A stretch of DNA of 64,000 nt from the NCBI GenBank assembly GCA_963755705.1, contig CAVWKW010000002.1:62001-126000 (forward strand), read 5' to 3'. The notes beneath the pieces are model-generated. The model ran no database searches. It saw only the letters and a program-made list of their open reading frames with translations, and was not told the DNA's origin. This DNA is from JBARDN01 sp963755705 (GTDB lineage: Bacteria; Desulfobacterota; Binatia; Binatales; Binataceae). Both the position numbers and the translations under genes were made by a program. Below, one piece after another: positions 25,033 through 34,157 of the stretch (positions are counted from its first letter, which is position 1; each line of letters begins with the position of its first letter).

Positions 25033-26676
25033 TTAGAAAGGTGCAGGCTTAGTAATCCTGGGGGCTGGCAAAAACTTCTGGTCCAGGATTGGCAGCGTCG
25101 CAGCAGCCAGCGCAGAAGTGCGAGCGAGCGCGTTTTCGGTGGTGGTAGTGATCGGAGTCGAAAATCTGATCAGACATCCATAACTGCGGCCCTCCGTAGC
25201 ACTGTCCCACATGGTCTCAAAGGCTCCTCTAAACTCGCTGGTCTGAGGATCGCCTTGTTCCAAATACCAATACAACACCAGAATCCGATCGTTTTCATGG
25301 CGGAATACGACTTCGTTCGCGTCGAACGGCCGGCCAGATTCCCCAATCGATAGCGGAATTAGCGTGCGCCGTTCGGCTTCCCAACCAGATCCCGGAATGC
25401 AATGCAGCGGCGAATGCATCGTGCTCCCCTGCTGTTGGCGCGGATAAAATGCCACGTGCAGAAGCACGGGTGCTTCCTGCTGGCCGTCTGAATATTCGCG
25501 CATCAGCACATCGCGAGTGCCCAAGCTGTTGAATTGGCTTTCGGTCAGGAGGACGTCGCTACCGCGCCAATTATCAATGTCGAGCGGAAACGCCGCCAAC
25601 GGCGCACGCAGTGGCTCGGCTTGAACCGTTCGCATCCCCTCGCGATGGATCGCAAACGTGATCGAAAGGATGGTGATAACTGCCAGCACCGAAATACCCG
25701 CGGGAGCGGACAACTTCGGGAGTGACCTTGCCTCTGTCACATCCTCGATGCGCCCTTGGCCGGAACTGCCGAGTCGGCGGCCGACGAAGAGAATTATCAG
25801 GGTCCCGATCGCAAAGATCGCGATACCCATCGAGGTATGCGCGAATCCCTCGGCGGCATCGGCCCCCCAGAGATTTGCCGCGAGGGCTGCTGAAGTTATG
25901 CGGGCCGCGTTTAGTCCAATTGCGATCGGAATCGCGCTCAAGACCAGCAGAATTCGGCGAATCGGCCCACGCAGAAAAAGATAGCCCACGATACAAGCGA
26001 GCGCGGCCAATGCAAAAACAGAATGCAGACCCGCGCAAGCCTCGACCACCTCCAGCGAAATATTTCTGAGCACAAGAATATTGCCTTCCCGCACCACGAA
26101 TACTCCGGCAAGGTGAAGGAGGCGGGTTGCCAGCACACTCGACAGGAGCTGCAATTTAAAAGTCAAAGGCAAATAGATGAGCGCGGGGAGAGGCAGCCCG
26201 AACAAGAGAATACCGAAGGGGAAGGCTATCCTGCGCATCGTACCGCGTCCCAGGAATGTCACGATTAATCCGGCAATCACTATCAAGAATGAGAGGCGTG
26301 ACAGAAAAACAATCGTAGACAGGTCGGCAATGATGAGCAGCGCACACCCACCCAACACCACCAACACACCGGCCGCGTCCAGCCGTATGAGACGCACATC
26401 GCCGCCGACCGGGACTTCATGGAGCCTGCGATATGCGAGGTATCCGGCAACGAAAGGAAGCAACAGCGCGAATGAATAACTGGGATCGCTTTCCAGATCG
26501 GCGATCCAGTCGCGCAATATCGGAATGTACAGCGCGAGCACCAACGCAATCGAGGTCAAGAGGCCAATGGCCACCCATCGATTAGAAGCGGATTCAGAAC
26601 GCCGCGTTTCCTGCTCGCCGACCGAATCCAAAGCATGTTTCATGGCGTGGTCGAATGGGTTCACTTGATCTCTCAC
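25033..26676 (-). CDS. Exosortase fused to EpsI domain
   Basis: A 547-residue inner-membrane transpeptidase-like protein. About eight membrane segments span residues 35-300. The proposed catalytic triad is visible: Cys214 in VVEACAGLHS, Arg259 in IGLNAARITSA and His280 in GFAHTSMG. The usual CSG is CAG here. After one more membrane segment (about 325-345), the C-terminal 200 residues are an EpsI domain, with the conserved HSPLHCIPGSGWE at 421-433. Exosortases process proteins with C-terminal anchors. The EpsI part is usually tied to exopolysaccharide export and is fused in several exosortase subtypes. Two candidate substrates lie immediately downstream on the same strand. Confidence 0.92.
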   Translation of the reverse strand: MRDQVNPFDHAMKHALDSVGEQETRRSESASNRWVAIGLLTSIALVLALYIPILRDWIADLESDPSYSFALLLPFVAGYLAYRRLHEVPVGGDVRLIRLDAAGVLVVLGGCALLIIADLSTIVFLSRLSFLIVIAGLIVTFLGRGTMRRIAFPFGILLFGLPLPALIYLPLTFKLQLLSSVLATRLLHLAGVFVVREGNILVLRNISLEVVEACAGLHSVFALAALACIVGYLFLRGPIRRILLVLSAIPIAIGLNAARITSAALAANLWGADAAEGFAHTSMGIAIFAIGTLIILFVGRRLGSSGQGRIEDVTEARSLPKLSAPAGISVLAVITILSITFAIHREGMRTVQAEPLRAPLAAFPLDIDNWRGSDVLLTESQFNSLGTRDVLMREYSDGQQEAPVLLHVAFYPRQQQGSTMHSPLHCIPGSGWEAERRTLIPLSIGESGRPFDANEVVFRHENDRILVLYWYLEQGDPQTSEFRGAFETMWDSATEGRSYGCLIRFSTPITTTTENALARTSALAAATLPILDQKFLPAPRITKPAPF

Positions 26677-27140
26677 AAGATCATCACAGATCAGGTTGTT
26701 GTGCGAAATTCAGCCGGACAATCGAGCCGTCGGCGGGAGCCGGGACGGTCGGCGCAATTGAGAAGCGTAGAGCATAGGTAAATCATTAAATGTGCATCGT
26801 GGTGGCAGGACCATAGAAATAGGTTCAGGTGACGCGCGTTGCTCGTCTTATCAACCAATACATCGAAGGCTGTGCAGATTCACCCCATTACGTGGGGTTT
26901 ACGATAGAGCCAGAAGATAGTCGCTCGCTCGATTCGATATGATCTTGGGTGGAAATGCGGCGGCGGTGTGCTTGAGGCCGGACCCGACGGACATAAGGAT
27001 CGCGAAGATATCCAGCGCGAAATTAGGCCCGCATCTATGGGAGGGCGGACGCTTATCTGACACAGGCGCAGCTTTCACAGTTCGGAACGGAAATGACCTA
27101 TGGCTCGGCAAAATCTCAACTTGGCGGGGGCCTGAAACAG
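26677..27140. promoter_or_regulatory. Divergent control region of the EPS locus
   Basis: About 460 bases separate the minus-strand exosortase gene from the plus-strand export operon, so promoters for both must lie here. It contains several short hairpins (for example CCCCATTACGTGGGG near 26883-26897) but no riboswitch such as GEMM and no clear sigma-54 element. A small open frame at 26939-27154 is probably spurious. Confidence 0.45.
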
Positions 27141-27791
27141 ATGTTCGATGCTAGCGATACTTTAGGAACGCCACGCGATACACGGCGTGTCAGTCATGGT
27201 CGATTTTCGTTCGCGATCCTTCTGGTGACGGCGCTCATAGCGTCTGGATGTTTCGGCGAGGCACCGGTTCAAACCCAAGTTGTTGCGCAGCCCGCGGCGG
27301 CGGCGGATGTCGGGCCATACAAGATCGGACGTGACGACGTGCTTGATGTTCTGGTGTGGAAGCAGGAACAACTCAGCGGCCGGATCCGCGTCGCCAGCGA
27401 CGGGACAATCATGTTGCCGCTCATCGGACAGGTTAAAGCGGCGGGCCTGACCACGACCGAGTTGCAGAACGACCTTGCCACGCGCATGGCTCGCTTCGTA
27501 CACGATCCGAAAGTGACCGTACGGGTTTTCGACCCGGCGAGCCGGGTCTTTTACGTGCTGGGCGAAGTTTCGAAACCGGGGATGTACAAGCTGATGTCAG
27601 GAGAGACGCTTTCGCAGGCGCTTGCGGCTGCTGGTGGACCAACGGAGTACGCCAACCTGAGAAAGATCAAGATCGTCCGCCGTAGTGGCGACCAACAGGT
27701 GGAGATGACCGTAAACTATAGTGATGTCCACAATGGTGATCTTCGCGCAGATGTAGCGCTGGAGCGTGGTGACACTATCACGGTACCATAG
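27141..27791 (+). CDS. Polysaccharide export outer-membrane lipoprotein (Wza/GumB-like)
   Basis: About 216 residues. After a basic N-terminus comes a lipoprotein signal with lipobox LIASGC (Cys37). Then follow the polysaccharide export domain, starting YKIGRDDVLDVLVW, and a SLBB repeat (VFYVLGEVSKPGMYKLMSGETLSQALAAAGG). Wza-like proteins form the outer-membrane channel for capsule and exopolysaccharide. The gene opens the main export operon and is followed five bases later by the beta-barrel gene. ATG 27141 is chosen, although the frame runs back to 27093. Confidence 0.9.
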   Translation: MFDASDTLGTPRDTRRVSHGRFSFAILLVTALIASGCFGEAPVQTQVVAQPAAAADVGPYKIGRDDVLDVLVWKQEQLSGRIRVASDGTIMLPLIGQVKAAGLTTTELQNDLATRMARFVHDPKVTVRVFDPASRVFYVLGEVSKPGMYKLMSGETLSQALAAAGGPTEYANLRKIKIVRRSGDQQVEMTVNYSDVHNGDLRADVALERGDTITVP

Positions 27792-27796
27792 CCGGC

Positions 27797-29071
27797 ATGC
27801 GACTTCTGATAATTGGATGCTGTCTCGCGGTGGTGACGCTCGTTGCGGCGCGTCGCGCCAGCGCTGTAGAACTCTCGTTATGGCCGATGGCCGAGCTGGA
27901 CGAGTTTTACGACAATAACGTCAAACTGACCCCGACAAATCGTAAGGGCGACTTCGTGACCGCCGAATCGTTCGGCGCGACTCTGGAGGCATCCACTGCT
28001 GCGCGGGATTTTTTTCTGACGTACCAGACGCAGTTGCTGGAATACGTGTCGTATCCAGGTCTCGATCGTTTTGGGAAGGACCACGCCGCGAATTTGCGCG
28101 ACGAAGAGTTCCTGACTCCTGCGACCACACTCACGATCTCTGACAGCCTATTGGTGGGCAATGCTGTAAGCATCGGCATCCTGGCTAACGGCGTCACCCC
28201 GATCGGCACACAGTTGATGCAGTCGCTGTTTTACCAATCCTCAACCCTCAGCAACGATTTTTCGCTCGATTTGTCCTCGCGCTATAGCGACTCCTTCACT
28301 TGGACGGCGAATATACATCAGTACGTTTTTACGACTTTGTCAGGCACGTCGGCCTCTTCCTCCGGCAACAGCGGAGTGTTTTTCGACCAAGGCGGATCGG
28401 TGGGAGGACTCTGGAATCTCCCGGAGCGTTTTGCGGCTGGGTTTGTCTGCCAATTCGACGATTTCAGGTCTAATACCGATCTTCCGACCACGGAGGCGTA
28501 CTGGCCTCAGGCCACGATGAGCTGGGGCGTCGGTACGCCCTTCTCGATTCTGGCGCAGGTAGGGCCAATCGTTTCCGACAGCTCCTCGGGATCTGTAGCT
28601 ACGACGACTGCCGCGGGCATCCCTACCACGACCGAACTGCCCGCACGGACCCAAGTCAATGTTGGCTACTCCGTGAGCGGGAATTATCACGATCGTCGCC
28701 TGACAGTCTCGGCCTCCGCGTCGCAAGAGCCGGGGTTCGGCGCAGGATTCGCCGGCTACGCGACGGAGCAAAGCTATGGTGTACTAGCCAATTACAAGCT
28801 CACTCGCCGTGCTACTGTATTTGTCAACGGCGGTTATTTCACGATCAGCGGCTCTGGCGTTTCGGCCGATGTAATCACCTATACCGGCGGTATGACTTAC
28901 CGACTCAACGAGTATTTTACCCTTAGTGCGAACTACCTGGGCTTCCAGACCAAAGCGAGCGGAACGGCCGTGGTAGGTACCCTGGTCGCGGTGCCGGGAA
29001 AGAGATCGACGGTCAACTTGGTGCAAGCCGGTATCACTTTTGTCCCGCCGGCGTTTAAGTGGAGACTCTAG
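27797..29071 (+). CDS. Outer-membrane beta-barrel protein of the EPS export operon
   Basis: A 424-residue protein with a signal peptide (ending RRASA) followed by alternating beta-strand sequence rich in aromatic and small polar residues to the C-terminus. The N-terminal part (ELSLWPMAELDEFYDNNVKL) resembles the outer-membrane protein found next to the export lipoprotein in exosortase-linked loci (EpsL-type). No enzymatic motif. It is tightly spaced (5 bases) after the lipoprotein gene and abuts the chain-length gene, so it is expected to work as the secretin-like partner or porin of the same exporter. The assignment rests on context plus barrel-like composition. Confidence 0.75.
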   Translation: MRLLIIGCCLAVVTLVAARRASAVELSLWPMAELDEFYDNNVKLTPTNRKGDFVTAESFGATLEASTAARDFFLTYQTQLLEYVSYPGLDRFGKDHAANLRDEEFLTPATTLTISDSLLVGNAVSIGILANGVTPIGTQLMQSLFYQSSTLSNDFSLDLSSRYSDSFTWTANIHQYVFTTLSGTSASSSGNSGVFFDQGGSVGGLWNLPERFAAGFVCQFDDFRSNTDLPTTEAYWPQATMSWGVGTPFSILAQVGPIVSDSSSGSVATTTAAGIPTTTELPARTQVNVGYSVSGNYHDRRLTVSASASQEPGFGAGFAGYATEQSYGVLANYKLTRRATVFVNGGYFTISGSGVSADVITYTGGMTYRLNEYFTLSANYLGFQTKASGTAVVGTLVAVPGKRSTVNLVQAGITFVPPAFKWRL

Positions 29072-30571
29072 ATGAACGACGCGAAACCGATCAGTATCGC
29101 GCCTTATCTCGATGTAATTTACCGACATCGTTTGATGGCATTGTGCGTCCTGGCGCTGGGATTAGGTACCACCCTGTGTTTGATGTTGATGCTGCCCGAC
29201 GTATACCGATCAACCGCCGTCATCGTGATCGAACCGCCACAGGTATCACCCGATTATGTTGACGTGGGCAACGTTTCGGGTCCCAGCCAACATGTTGATG
29301 TTGCGGATCAGCTCGAGGCGCTAGCGCATCAGGCGTTCAGCCAGGACCGGCTGGAAGAGCTGATTCGAAAATTTGGACTCTACCACGCGCGTCCGGGCCA
29401 ACCCCTCGATGGCGCTGTGCGCTATATGGGACGCAACATCGATCTTGTCGTTCCGCAGGACGCCATCCTGTATGAGAATGCGCGCTCCACACAGGAAGCG
29501 CCCGACGTGCTCAAGCTGTCGTTTGAATATTCTAATCCAGAGGTTGCGCAACAGGTCACGCAAGAGCTCGCCAAAAACTATATCGACGAGGGCTACCGCG
29601 AACGAATTCAGCGTGCGGATGACGCGACACGCTTTCTGACTGCCCAGGTCGCGCGCTCTGATTCCGAATTGGAAGCCAAGGGTAAACAGGTTCAAGAGAT
29701 TGAACGTCGCTACCAAGGAAGTTTGCCGGAGGAACTCGAGCCGAATCTGGCGGAGTTGGGTCGCTTGCAAAACCAACTCAGCATGATCAACCAGCAACTC
29801 ACGACTCAGCGTCTTACCCCGGCGGCGGGCGGGCAAGCGGTGGCAATGAGTCCCGAGCAGGAACTTCCGGTGCTGCAGCTTAAGCTCGCGGGATTGCGCG
29901 CCGAATACAGCGACGAGTATCCCGACGTGGTTCAGCTCAAGGAGCAGATCGCGAATCTGAAGCAGCAGATCCGCGATGATCGTGCGGCGGATTCGAGCTC
30001 ATCCTCCGCTCCGGGTGCCGGAGCCGGGGACGAGCCGCCATCGGTCCAATCCGGTTTGGAGCGCCAGGCCGCGATGCTCTCTGCGCAGATCAATTCGCTA
30101 AACGCCCGAATCGCAGTCACCCCCGTGCATGGTCAGGAACTCGACGCGCTCAAGCGGGACTACGATGCGTTAGATACCGAATATCATAACCTGCTGAAAA
30201 AACAGCTCGGCGCCCAGCTCCGTGAAACCCTGGAGCAGCGTCATCAGGACGAACGACTGCGTCTGCTCGAAGACGCGAACCTGCCCAAAGATCCAATCCG
30301 TCCGAACCGGGTCGCGATCGGACTTCTCGGAATTATTTTCAGTTTCATGGTCGCAGTCGGAGCGCCCTTTGGAATCTACTTTACCGACACATCCTTCAAG
30401 GAGCCTGCTGAGCTTCAAAGCGAGTATGGAATTTCGGTGGTCGCGATGATCCCGGTGATCGAGGTGCCGTTCGAGCGTCGCACTGCGGCACTGCGAGCGG
30501 TTTTCGCCTCGTCGGCCGGGATGCTCCTGATAGCGGCCTCAATCTGGGCTTACGCCAACATAATCCTTTAG
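29072..30571 (+). CDS. Polysaccharide chain-length determinant (Wzz/GumC family)
   Basis: A 499-residue inner-membrane protein. One membrane segment near residues 20-40 (LMALCVLALGLGTTLCLMLM) and a second near the C-terminus flank a large periplasmic helical domain with long coiled coils (about 180-260 and 290-400). The Wzz motif PSQHVDVADQLEALAHQAFSQ and the central AVTPVHGQELDALKRDYD are recognisable. It controls chain length and links the inner- and outer-membrane exporters. No kinase domain is fused; the kinase is a separate gene 1.1 kb downstream. Confidence 0.9.
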   Translation: MNDAKPISIAPYLDVIYRHRLMALCVLALGLGTTLCLMLMLPDVYRSTAVIVIEPPQVSPDYVDVGNVSGPSQHVDVADQLEALAHQAFSQDRLEELIRKFGLYHARPGQPLDGAVRYMGRNIDLVVPQDAILYENARSTQEAPDVLKLSFEYSNPEVAQQVTQELAKNYIDEGYRERIQRADDATRFLTAQVARSDSELEAKGKQVQEIERRYQGSLPEELEPNLAELGRLQNQLSMINQQLTTQRLTPAAGGQAVAMSPEQELPVLQLKLAGLRAEYSDEYPDVVQLKEQIANLKQQIRDDRAADSSSSSAPGAGAGDEPPSVQSGLERQAAMLSAQINSLNARIAVTPVHGQELDALKRDYDALDTEYHNLLKKQLGAQLRETLEQRHQDERLRLLEDANLPKDPIRPNRVAIGLLGIIFSFMVAVGAPFGIYFTDTSFKEPAELQSEYGISVVAMIPVIEVPFERRTAALRAVFASSAGMLLIAASIWAYANIIL

Positions 30572-30575
30572 TAAG

Positions 30576-31652
30576 ATGGCGGTCTACGAATCCTATTATC
30601 ATTGCTTGCGGGAGCCGTTCAGTCTGAGTCCGGACCCGAGTTTTCTTTATGCCGCGGAGCCTCATCGCGAAGCGCTGGCGCAGCTTCGTTATCTGGTACA
30701 GGAGCGCAAGGGTTTCGCGGTTGTGACCGGTGAGGTCGGAACCGGCAAGACGATGCTGCTGCGCACCCTGATCGAATCGGTGGGGCCAAAGGTTCAGACT
30801 GGATACATCTTTAATCCGCCTCGCACGATACACGCATTGTATGACTCGATCGGGGAAGAATTCGGAGTTACGCTAAACGGCGCAGCGAATCCGGCGGCGG
30901 TCCTAAACCGCCACTTCTTGTCGGTCTTTCAGGCCGGCGGAACCGTCGTAATGATCTTTGACGAAGCTCAGTCGCTATCGATTGAACTACTGGAAGAAAT
31001 TCGCCTGTTGACCAATATCGAGACCTCGAGCGCCAAACTGGCGCAGGTCATTCTGGCGGGCCAACCTGAGTTTGATGCGATGCTCGACTCGACCGAGTTG
31101 CGTGCGCTCCGACAGCGCCTGGTGTTTCGATATTCGCTGGCTGCGTTGAATCCTTCGGATACGGTGCGATACATCGCAGCCAGACTTGGGGCGGCCGGAG
31201 CTAAGCGCTCACCATTCACGCTTAAAGCGTGCGTGGCAGTGCATCGTTACTCCGGCGGAGTTCCGCGTCTGGTCAATGTTATCTGTGACAATGCGATGCT
31301 CACCGGGTTCGCAACCGAGAGCTTGATGATCGATGAGCAACACGTCACCGCCGCGGCAGCGGACTTGCGGCTCACGAACACTCCCAATCGCACGTACGAG
31401 CGAAAAAGCGCCCCAGACCGAGAGAGCGTTATTCCGCGCTCGGCGCATCGGCGCTCGTACTACATTCTAATGGCCTGCCTCACGGCGGTTCTGGCGATCG
31501 CGGCGATTTTCTTCGCAATCCGACTGAACAATAGCAACTACACTCCACTATCCCAGTTTCAAGGTATGTTTGAAAATACCTTACGCCGGCTCGGGGGGAG
31601 CGCCAACAGTCTTATTAATTATGGTACCAGTTCAATTATCTCTAGAGTTTAG
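30576..31652 (+). CDS. ExeA-like AAA ATPase
   Basis: A 358-residue ATPase of the ExeA/GspA group. It begins MAVYESYYHCLREPFSLSPDPSFLY, as in the ATPase associated with exosortase loci. Walker A is GEVGTGKT (52-59) and Walker B is VVMIFDEAQ (about 125-132). The region GGVPRLVNVICDNAML is the conserved sensor-2 region. After about residue 285 there is one membrane segment (MACLTAVLAIAAIFFAI) and a short tail, so the ATPase is anchored. It lies four bases after the Wzz gene. Role in polysaccharide or peptidoglycan passage is inferred from the conserved context. Confidence 0.9.
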   Translation: MAVYESYYHCLREPFSLSPDPSFLYAAEPHREALAQLRYLVQERKGFAVVTGEVGTGKTMLLRTLIESVGPKVQTGYIFNPPRTIHALYDSIGEEFGVTLNGAANPAAVLNRHFLSVFQAGGTVVMIFDEAQSLSIELLEEIRLLTNIETSSAKLAQVILAGQPEFDAMLDSTELRALRQRLVFRYSLAALNPSDTVRYIAARLGAAGAKRSPFTLKACVAVHRYSGGVPRLVNVICDNAMLTGFATESLMIDEQHVTAAAADLRLTNTPNRTYERKSAPDRESVIPRSAHRRSYYILMACLTAVLAIAAIFFAIRLNNSNYTPLSQFQGMFENTLRRLGGSANSLINYGTSSIISRV

Positions 31653-31664
31653 ATTGAGGCTGCC

Positions 31665-32576
31665 ATGAGCCGAGTCTACGAAGCCTTGAAGAAGGCCGAA
31701 AGCCAGCGCGCCGGTGCAGAGCTCCGTATTGCGGAGCCTTCGGTGATAGCCGAGGCCGAATTACCCTCGCCCAAGGAAATGCCTATTGCAAATGGGACGC
31801 CGACACGCGTCGATATGTTCAAACCTGATGACGCGAATTTCGGTCGTGAACCGGAGCTATTGCCTTTGGAGCATGCGGTAGCGCCTCCGACGGATCACCG
31901 GGGACCATTGCTGATCGTCGGCAAACGCGAATACGCGGCGGCCGCCGAACATTTCCATGTCTTCGGCCGAACACTGCAAGACTGGGCGACCAGAAATGAA
32001 AAACGGATCTTCACGGTTACGAGCGCACTCAGTGGCGAAGGCAAAAGCTTCATCTCACTCAATCTGGCAGCAAGCCTCGCGCGACTCGGAAACCAGGTAA
32101 TCCTGGTAGACGCGGATCTGCGTGCGTCCTCGCTCGATCGCTCTTTCAATCTCGTCACGATGAAAGGCCTTGTCGATTATCTCAACGGTGAGACTGACTT
32201 AAGCGGATGCCTCCATCAGACGCCGATTCCTGGGCTAATGCTGGTTCCCGCGGGCGGGGCAATAAGAGCGCCAGCCGAGGCTTTGGGCAGCCAGCGCATG
32301 CGTGAGTTCGTGAGCGAAGCACGCGCTATGGTACCGACGCCGTATGTGATTATCGACACGCCGGCGGCTTCGGCGGTCCCGGAGCCCCAAATACTCGCCC
32401 GGCTCTCCGATGCCTTGGTGATCGTGGTAGCGGCCAACCGTACACCACGCGAACTGGTCAAGCAGACCATCGAAAACGCCGCATCCGCAACCATCTTTGG
32501 AATTGCGTTCAATCGCTTCGAGCCACCCCGCTCAACCGTAGTACACTACCCCGACAAATATACTCTGCAGAAGTAA
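31665..32576 (+). CDS. CpsD/CapB-like tyrosine autokinase, chain-length regulator
   Basis: A 303-residue ParA/MinD-fold ATPase. It starts MSRVYEALKKAESQRAG, as in exosortase-associated autokinases. Walker A is SALSGEGKS (120-128), Walker A' is VILVDADLR and the later Walker B is YVIIDTP. It phosphorylates itself and neighbours and regulates Wzz-dependent chain length. The C-terminal end (HYPDKYTLQK) has only two tyrosines and not a full Tyr cluster, so phosphorylation-based control may be reduced. The gene is separated from the damaged O-antigen ligase gene by about 65 bases. Confidence 0.9.
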   Translation: MSRVYEALKKAESQRAGAELRIAEPSVIAEAELPSPKEMPIANGTPTRVDMFKPDDANFGREPELLPLEHAVAPPTDHRGPLLIVGKREYAAAAEHFHVFGRTLQDWATRNEKRIFTVTSALSGEGKSFISLNLAASLARLGNQVILVDADLRASSLDRSFNLVTMKGLVDYLNGETDLSGCLHQTPIPGLMLVPAGGAIRAPAEALGSQRMREFVSEARAMVPTPYVIIDTPAASAVPEPQILARLSDALVIVVAANRTPRELVKQTIENAASATIFGIAFNRFEPPRSTVVHYPDKYTLQK

Positions 32577-32640
32577 TCAGAAGGCTTTGCTCGGTTCTGC
32601 GGGCGATTCCTAGCTCGAGATCAACCGAGCGGCTGCTTGA

Positions 32641-33909
32641 ATGAGCCTTTACTACATATTGCTATTATTGACTCGGTTTCATGCGGATCCGCGAGTCGGC
32701 ATGCCATTATTTTACGCTGGATTTGTACTCGTGACACCGGTCAAAATTGTGGGGCTATTTGCGATCCTCGCAGCACTAATGACACCGTCGCCCGCTGGGG
32801 CAGCGCCTCGCGCGGGAAATTTGTTGGGTTTGGTCTTCTTTGTATTTGCGGCCCTGCAGATTCTCGAAGTCTTTATTTTCAGCGTGCCTACGCCCTCCGG
32901 TTCAATTGCTTCGCTAATATCGATCGGCCTACTTTTGGTGGCGACACGCGTGCTAATCAGTACGGAAGAGCGGATGCGAAAGGCAGTGAGAGTAATGATC
33001 CTGGCGTCCGCCTTCGCGAGTCTTTGGATTTATCGGCAGCATTTTTTCCAACACATGGCGCCCGCAAATGGGATCGAAGGCGATACAAATTATGAATCCT
33101 TAACATTAGTAACAGGTATTCCATTAGCTATCTGGATGGTGCGATACGAAACAGGGCCACGGTGGAAACGAATAGCCGCAATTTGCACTGGACTCATGGC
33201 GGGTGGTGTTTTACTAACTGAATCTCGCGCAGGTGTGATTGCGGCAATCGTGATGGGATTGGTCGCAGTAGTTGTCGCGCGCCGCAAGGTCATGACCTTG
33301 GGATTCGTCGTATTCGATTCTCGCCGCTGGGGTATGCGTGGCTCCTGCTGGATTAGCAAGCCGATTCCGGAGCATTAAGCTCGAAGGACCGGCAGCAGAT
33401 ACGGCGCTGAAGAATCGACACGTATTCATTTGGAATTAGTAAAAGCGGGCCTCGCGATGATTGAGACTTATCCGTTGACAGGCATGGGGCTTGAACAATT
33501 CAAAGATAGCGCGCCGGCTTATGATCCCGAATTGCTCCAAGTCGCGGGCCGTCGTTATCTCGCTCATGACACCTATATCGAAATAGCTGCCGAAACTGGC
33601 CTTCCGGTCTTGATGCTATTTCTCACTCTATTATGGCGATAGCCGTCTTCTGAATTGTCGCGCGGCAGCGACGTAGCGCCAATGCTCCCGCTGGCCCGTA
33701 TGGCCACTGCGATGCAGCTGGGCCTCATAGGGTTTAGCATTGCCGCGGCGTCGGTCACGGCGGAGTACGTGACGACATTTTGGATCGTAGTTTTCCTGTC
33801 ACAGAATCTTCGCGAGATTGTCGCTGCGCTTCCAGCACGAGATATTCGCCACGGCGGCCAATCGGAGCTGGCGGGTGCGCGGATCAACAAAGAAATGCGC
33901 GCAGCCTGA
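32641..33909 (+). pseudogene. O-antigen ligase/polymerase (Wzy-like), multiply disrupted
   Basis: The first 215 codons give a normal polytopic protein with LLTESRAGVIAAIVMGLVA. From about 33300 the family-like reading moves to another frame (ILAAGVCVAPAGLASRF, then LEGPAADTALKNRHVF, about 33317-33420). It then returns to the first frame for LVKAGLAMIETYPLTGMG and the O-antigen ligase signature LAHDTYIEIAAETGLPVLML. A TAG follows at 33640-33642 before the tail (TAEYVTTFWIVVFLSQNL). There are thus at least two indels plus one stop, probably more around 33650-33690. Either the gene is dead or this part of the sequence is poor. A working Wzy would polymerise the repeat units in the periplasm. Confidence 0.75.
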
Positions 33910-34157
33910 TTCAAACTAGTCGGGTTTAGTTTCCGAGCGAGAGTCGATCGGGAAGCATTATATTCTTACTTGTACGCGTTTTTTTTAGAAGCGCGCCCGA
34001 TGAAAAATCTGTACTATAGGATCTGTTTCCAGATCCGAGATTGAGCCGTTATCGCGCTCCTGTTTGATAACGATGTGCTTGCCTCGATGAGCTTGCTCTT
34101 AACTCTGCGGCAAGGGTGGACTGCGAATATCAGCAGGTGCAATGGAGCTTCGTTACA

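Noticed and set aside
26677..27140. Possible c-di-GMP (GEMM) riboswitch or sigma-54 promoter upstream of the EPS operon
   Set aside because: Searched by eye for the conserved riboswitch core and for GG-N10-GC spacing; none was convincing.
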